The notes beneath the pieces were generated by a model, which worked only from the letters and a program-made list of their open reading frames with translations, made no database searches and had not been told where the DNA came from. DNA of 10,190 nucleotides from Deltaproteobacteria bacterium (GTDB lineage Bacteria; Desulfobacterota; Desulfomonilia; UBA1062), in assembly GCA_020053185.1 (NCBI GenBank), contig JAGVNP010000118.1:1-10190 (forward strand), written 5' to 3'. The first letter of the stretch is position 1; each line of letters begins with the position of its first letter. The position numbers were made by a program, and so were the translations under genes. Shown in pieces: positions 7,580 to 10,190 of the stretch.

Positions 7580-7610
7580 GGGAGACAGCCTAAATAACCC
7601 CTTTTGTTTT
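7578..7610 (+). terminator. Weak candidate terminator after the IHF/HU gene
   Basis: AGGGG (7578-7582) can pair with CCCCT (7598-7602) across a 15-base loop, followed by TTTTGTTTT (7602-7610). The stem is only five base pairs and the loop is long, so stability is doubtful. Its position between two convergent genes and the T-rich tail are the only supporting points. It overlaps the 3' end of the minus-strand gene. Confidence 0.25.
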
Positions 7611-8792
7611 CAGGTCATTGATCTCGGTTTCATTATAGTTGAGCCATTTGGTAAGTATATCTTTTGTGTGCTGACCGAGGTCAGGGCCAGGCATTCTGAT
7701 GGATCCGGGAGTCTGTGAGAACTTATAAGGAATACCCGGAATATCTATGTCGCCGTATTTTTCGTGTCGGACAGTCTCAAACATATTTCTGGATTTGAGA
7801 TTTTCATCTGCAATTACCTGCTCAACTGTGTACGCAATGCCGCAGGGGATTTTTTTTGCTTCGAGAATCTCAACGATCTCTTTTTCAGTGTGTGCTGAAG
7901 TCCATTTTTCAATACGTTCTACTGCCTCCTGATGGTTTTTGACCTGCGCAATGAGATTGGAGAATTTTGGATCTTCTGCCATTTCAGGATAGCCGATGAT
8001 ATTTGTAAGGTCTTTCCACTGCCGCTGGGTGAGCGCTACAATCGCTACTTTTCCATCACTTGATTTAAAGAAACCATAAAATGGCATGCGGTCGTCAGAA
8101 TTAAGAACATCCCGCGTCTTTCTGCCGAGTGCTTTTTCGATATCTCCCATTACCGGCTGTAGGCCCTTATCCATCATTGCCCTGTAATTGTTAAAATAGA
8201 GCACATCCTGCATGGAGATATCAATAAACTGGCCTTCGCCAGTCTTCATTTTGTGGATAATGGCAAGAAGAGAGGCGATTGCAGCATATGAGCCTGTGGT
8301 GAGATCTGCCCAATGGTTTGTGGGCGGTTTTACGTCATCAGTGTCATACCAGAATTGTCCTGAGGTGGCCTGCGCAATTATGTCAAATGCAGCCCGCTCA
8401 GGATTGATGCCTGATGCTCCAAATCCTGATATGGAAATACAGATAATATCATTTTTTATTTTTTTCAGATCTTCATAGCCAAGGCCGGCACGCTCGAGTG
8501 TTCCGGGGATAAGGTTATGGACGAATATATCAGCTGATTTTACCAGTTTGCGCATGACTTCAAGGCCTTCCGGTTTTCGCCAATCAAGGGTGATGCCATA
8601 CTTGTTTCTGTTAAGCACGGAATAGTTTCTCTCTGCTCCTGGCATGAGAGAAAGTATCAAGCGCATTGTTTCTCCATAAGGCGGCTCGATCTTGACAACT
8701 TCTGCGCCCATGTCTGCAAGTATCTGGGTACATCTTGAGCCAGAGATAAACTGGGTAACATCGAGAACTCGTATACCATCTAATATCTGCAT
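7590..8792 (-). CDS. Class III CoA-transferase (CaiB/BaiF family)
   Basis: Members of this family move CoA between a CoA thioester and a free carboxylic acid through a covalent aspartyl-CoA intermediate. The 400-residue length is normal. The N-terminal half shows the Rossmann-like core: LDGIRVLDVTQFISG, then LADMGAEVVKIEPPYGETMR (25-44) and RNKYGITLDWRKPEG. The likely catalytic residue is Asp163 in NHWADLTTGSYAA, at the place of Asp169 of formyl-CoA transferase. The C-terminal half has FYGFFKSSDGKVAI and a late EAKKIPCGIAYTVEQV segment, both typical. An AAGGAG at 8798-8803 (minus strand), five bases ahead of the ATG, supports the start. It is the last gene of the minus-strand cluster behind a 3-hydroxyacyl-CoA dehydrogenase and an enoyl-CoA hydratase, so it probably activates an acid for that pathway. 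The substrate cannot be told: the family spans carnitine, formyl, succinyl and aromatic acid CoA transfers. Stop codon is TAG. Confidence 0.93.
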   Translation of the reverse strand: MQILDGIRVLDVTQFISGSRCTQILADMGAEVVKIEPPYGETMRLILSLMPGAERNYSVLNRNKYGITLDWRKPEGLEVMRKLVKSADIFVHNLIPGTLERAGLGYEDLKKIKNDIICISISGFGASGINPERAAFDIIAQATSGQFWYDTDDVKPPTNHWADLTTGSYAAIASLLAIIHKMKTGEGQFIDISMQDVLYFNNYRAMMDKGLQPVMGDIEKALGRKTRDVLNSDDRMPFYGFFKSSDGKVAIVALTQRQWKDLTNIIGYPEMAEDPKFSNLIAQVKNHQEAVERIEKWTSAHTEKEIVEILEAKKIPCGIAYTVEQVIADENLKSRNMFETVRHEKYGDIDIPGIPYKFSQTPGSIRMPGPDLGQHTKDILTKWLNYNETEINDLKTKGVI

Positions 8793-8832
8793 GGAATCTC
8801 CTTGTGCAGGCTTGATGCGTGAGTCGTAAAGA

Positions 8833-8865
8833 GTAAGGCGTAAAGTGTTACACCTTACGCCTTAC
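8833..8865. repeat. Long intergenic hairpin with GTAAGGCGTAA arms
   Basis: GTAAGGCGTAA (8833-8843) is followed by its exact reverse complement TTACGCCTTAC (8855-8865). Inside these, GTG (8845-8847) pairs with CAC (8851-8853) around a TTA loop, leaving one A/C mismatch. This makes about 14 paired bases out of 15. A CGTAAAG word occurs at 8825-8831 and again at 8839-8845. It lies between the dehydrogenase and CoA-transferase genes, both minus strand. On the plus strand it is followed by GTTTTCT; on the minus strand by no real T run, so it is a poor terminator for the dehydrogenase. It may be a REP-like dispersed repeat, an mRNA stabiliser or a partial attenuator. Confidence 0.75.
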
Positions 8866-8904
8866 GTTTTCTACAACTAAACACTTACAACAAACCGCTG
8901 ACTT

Positions 8905-10053
8905 TTAGACGTTGATCTTGCCTTCCCGCATGGTCTTTGTGGGCTTGAAAACACCGAGATTGAATTTTTCAGCAAGTTCTTCGCACTTCTTTACCAGGGT
9001 TTCATACCCGATGCTTTTTGCAACGGTAAATGGTCCGATGCCGCCGCCGCCGTTTGCTATTGCAATGTCGATGTCTTTTGGATCGTCAACAACGCCCTCT
9101 TCAAGGAGTTTCGTTGCCTCATTGACCTGAAGCGCGATCATATGGGTTGCGTCAAACTCTGTTGTCGGGCTTGAGATGTTAATGGTTGGCCGCCCTGCTG
9201 ACCAGTCAAAGAGCCCTTTTCCAGTCTTCTTCCCCAAAGTCCCTGCATCTACAAGATTCCTAAGTGCCTTTGTGGGTGTATAATCAGGGGATAGGGTTTT
9301 AGAAAAGTAAGTCTGTGTATGGAGTATGATATCAAGCCCTACGTAATCAAGCAGCTCGAAAGGCGTCATTGGCATAAATGCTTTGAAAGCTGCATCAAAA
9401 TCATCAGGTTTTGGAGTGCCTTTATCAAGAATCTGCTGGAGCAATAGACTTGTTGGAGCATTCACCCTGTTGTAGATAAAGCCAGGGGAATCTTTCTTTA
9501 CAATAACAGGTATCTTGTTCATCTTTTTTGCCACATCATAGGTAACCTGGATGGATTCATCGCTTGATTTTCCACCTTTGATGACCTCAACCAGTTTTAG
9601 GAGTACTGCCGGGTTGAAGAAGTGCATACCAACCACTTTTTCCGGTCTGGTTGTGGCAGAAGCAATCTCAGTGATACTCATGGTTGAGGTGTTGCTTGCA
9701 AGGATTGCATGCTTGGGTGAGAGTTTGTCAATATCAGCAAAGATCTTTCTCTTAAGATCAATGTCTTCAGGTGCAGCCTCGATAATGAGATCAGCATCTT
9801 TTACCGCAGATGCAAGATCAACAATGGGATCGAGCCGCGCCAGACAATCTTTTACCTGATCTTCTGTCAATTTGCCCTTGCTTGCCAGCTTTGCCAGGCT
9901 GTCCTTTATGGATGAAACACCCTTATCCACAAATTTTTGATCAATGTCCCTCATGGCAACCTTGAATCCTGCCATGAGCCCAACCTGCGCTATACCGTTT
10001 CCCATAGCGCCTGCGCCAAGTACTGCTATTTTCTTTACATCTTCCAATTTCAT
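8905..10053 (-). CDS. 3-hydroxyacyl-CoA dehydrogenase (3-hydroxybutyryl-CoA dehydrogenase type) with tandem C-terminal domains
   Basis: This enzyme oxidises an L-3-hydroxyacyl-CoA to the 3-ketoacyl-CoA with NAD+, or works in reverse in synthesis. The Rossmann domain (about 6-187) starts with VLGAGAMGNGIAQ (11-23), the dinucleotide loop, and has Asp36 at the end of the second strand (AMRDID), favouring NAD. Catalytic residues seen by analogy with the human enzyme are Ser123 (SNTSTMSITEIA), His144 in HFFNP, Glu156 in VEVI, and Asn195 in GFIYNRV. A first C-terminal dimerisation domain covers about 188-284, ending in GKKTGKGLFDW. A second, weaker copy covers about 303-375 (MIALQVNEATKLLEEGVVDD, then GGGGIGPFTVAKSIG). 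With 382 residues it is longer than the common form of about 285, which has one such domain; the tandem arrangement recalls FadB. AAGGAGG (10061-10067, minus strand), seven bases before the ATG, confirms the start. It follows an enoyl-CoA hydratase by 35 bases, supporting one operon. Confidence 0.95.
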   Translation of the reverse strand: MKLEDVKKIAVLGAGAMGNGIAQVGLMAGFKVAMRDIDQKFVDKGVSSIKDSLAKLASKGKLTEDQVKDCLARLDPIVDLASAVKDADLIIEAAPEDIDLKRKIFADIDKLSPKHAILASNTSTMSITEIASATTRPEKVVGMHFFNPAVLLKLVEVIKGGKSSDESIQVTYDVAKKMNKIPVIVKKDSPGFIYNRVNAPTSLLLQQILDKGTPKPDDFDAAFKAFMPMTPFELLDYVGLDIILHTQTYFSKTLSPDYTPTKALRNLVDAGTLGKKTGKGLFDWSAGRPTINISSPTTEFDATHMIALQVNEATKLLEEGVVDDPKDIDIAIANGGGGIGPFTVAKSIGYETLVKKCEELAEKFNLGVFKPTKTMREGKINV

Positions 10054-10060
10054 GTAAAAG

Positions 10061-10067
10061 CCTCCTT
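10061..10067 (-). promoter_or_regulatory. Ribosome binding site of the 3-hydroxyacyl-CoA dehydrogenase
   Basis: AAGGAGG on the minus strand sits seven bases upstream of the ATG that begins at 10053. It is a near-perfect Shine-Dalgarno site. Confidence 0.75.
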
Positions 10068-10088
10068 AATTATTTTTATTTGTAGTTT

Positions 10089-10190
10089 TTACTCTCCGGT
10101 AAAAACAGGTTCGCGTTTTTCGATGAATGCTCCAAAACCTTCTGCAGCATCTTTTGATCTTGTTACAGTTCTGGTTCCTTCCAGCTCAAC
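10089..10190 (-). CDS. Enoyl-CoA hydratase/isomerase (crotonase family), C-terminal end only
   Basis: Only the last 33 codons are in the window; the gene continues beyond position 10190. On the minus strand they read VELEGTRTVTRSKDAAEGFG (first 20), then AFIEKREPVFTGE, and TAA. The pattern Ser-Lys-Asp-Ala-Ala-Glu-Gly, then AFIEKR.P.F.G, is the conserved C-terminal tail of crotonase-family enoyl-CoA hydratases, where the last helices close the active site of the next subunit. The family includes hydratases, isomerases and other enzymes, so the exact reaction is open. The downstream neighbour is a 3-hydroxyacyl-CoA dehydrogenase, the next step after hydration in beta-oxidation, which makes a hydratase the best guess. 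Confidence 0.85.
   Translation of the reverse strand, partial: VELEGTRTVTRSKDAAEGFGAFIEKREPVFTGE

Noticed and set aside
8212..8478. Plus-strand open frame inside the CoA-transferase
   Set aside because: Antisense shadow of a conserved family protein with no independent features.
1..10190. A new defence or mobile system, CRISPR array or insertion sequence
   Set aside because: Every sizeable stretch is occupied by a recognised housekeeping, secretion or metabolic gene; no gap exceeds about 112 bases, and no transposase, spaced repeats or target duplications were seen.

Overview
The window looks like chromosomal DNA of a Gram-negative bacterium of moderate GC content, most likely a deltaproteobacterium in the broad sense (Desulfobacterota). 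The grounds are a type II secretion outer-membrane module (GspC, GspD, GspE), an EF-G paralogue of divergent type, an IHF-alpha-like DNA-bending protein, and an acyl-CoA degradation cluster of the kind common in sulfate-reducing and syntrophic bacteria. This placement is inference from gene content and protein style; there is no rRNA or other decisive marker.

Positions 1-7221 hold a tightly packed plus-strand block: the 3' two thirds of an EF-G gene, then gspC (TGATG overlap), gspD (96-base gap, strong ribosome binding site at the real ATG), gspE (9-base gap) and radA (TAATG overlap). The module makes the inner-membrane clamp (GspC), the outer-membrane secretin (GspD) and the secretion ATPase (GspE). 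It lacks gspF and the pseudopilin genes, which must lie elsewhere if the system works. radA carries an in-frame TAG at 6205-6207, between Walker A and Walker B, at the codon where the family has a nearly invariant Gln. The reading frame is otherwise intact and full length.

A short regulatory gap (7222-7294) with a TTGACA box leads to a separately expressed small gene for an IHF-alpha/HU family protein (7295-7579). It ends 10 bases from the end of a convergent minus-strand gene.

The minus-strand block (10190 down to 7590) reads enoyl-CoA hydratase (only its last 33 codons are present), 3-hydroxyacyl-CoA dehydrogenase with a duplicated C-terminal domain, and a class III (CaiB/BaiF) CoA-transferase. 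Together they fit a CoA-thioester pathway: CoA transfer onto an acid, hydration of an enoyl-CoA, and oxidation of the 3-hydroxyacyl-CoA. The substrate cannot be read from the sequence. A long near-perfect hairpin built from a GTAAGGCGTAA arm sits between the dehydrogenase and the transferase.

I see no CRISPR array, mobile element, rRNA or tRNA, and no clear new multi-gene system. The most unusual signal is the amber codon in radA, followed by the divergent EF-G domain IV and the hairpin element.
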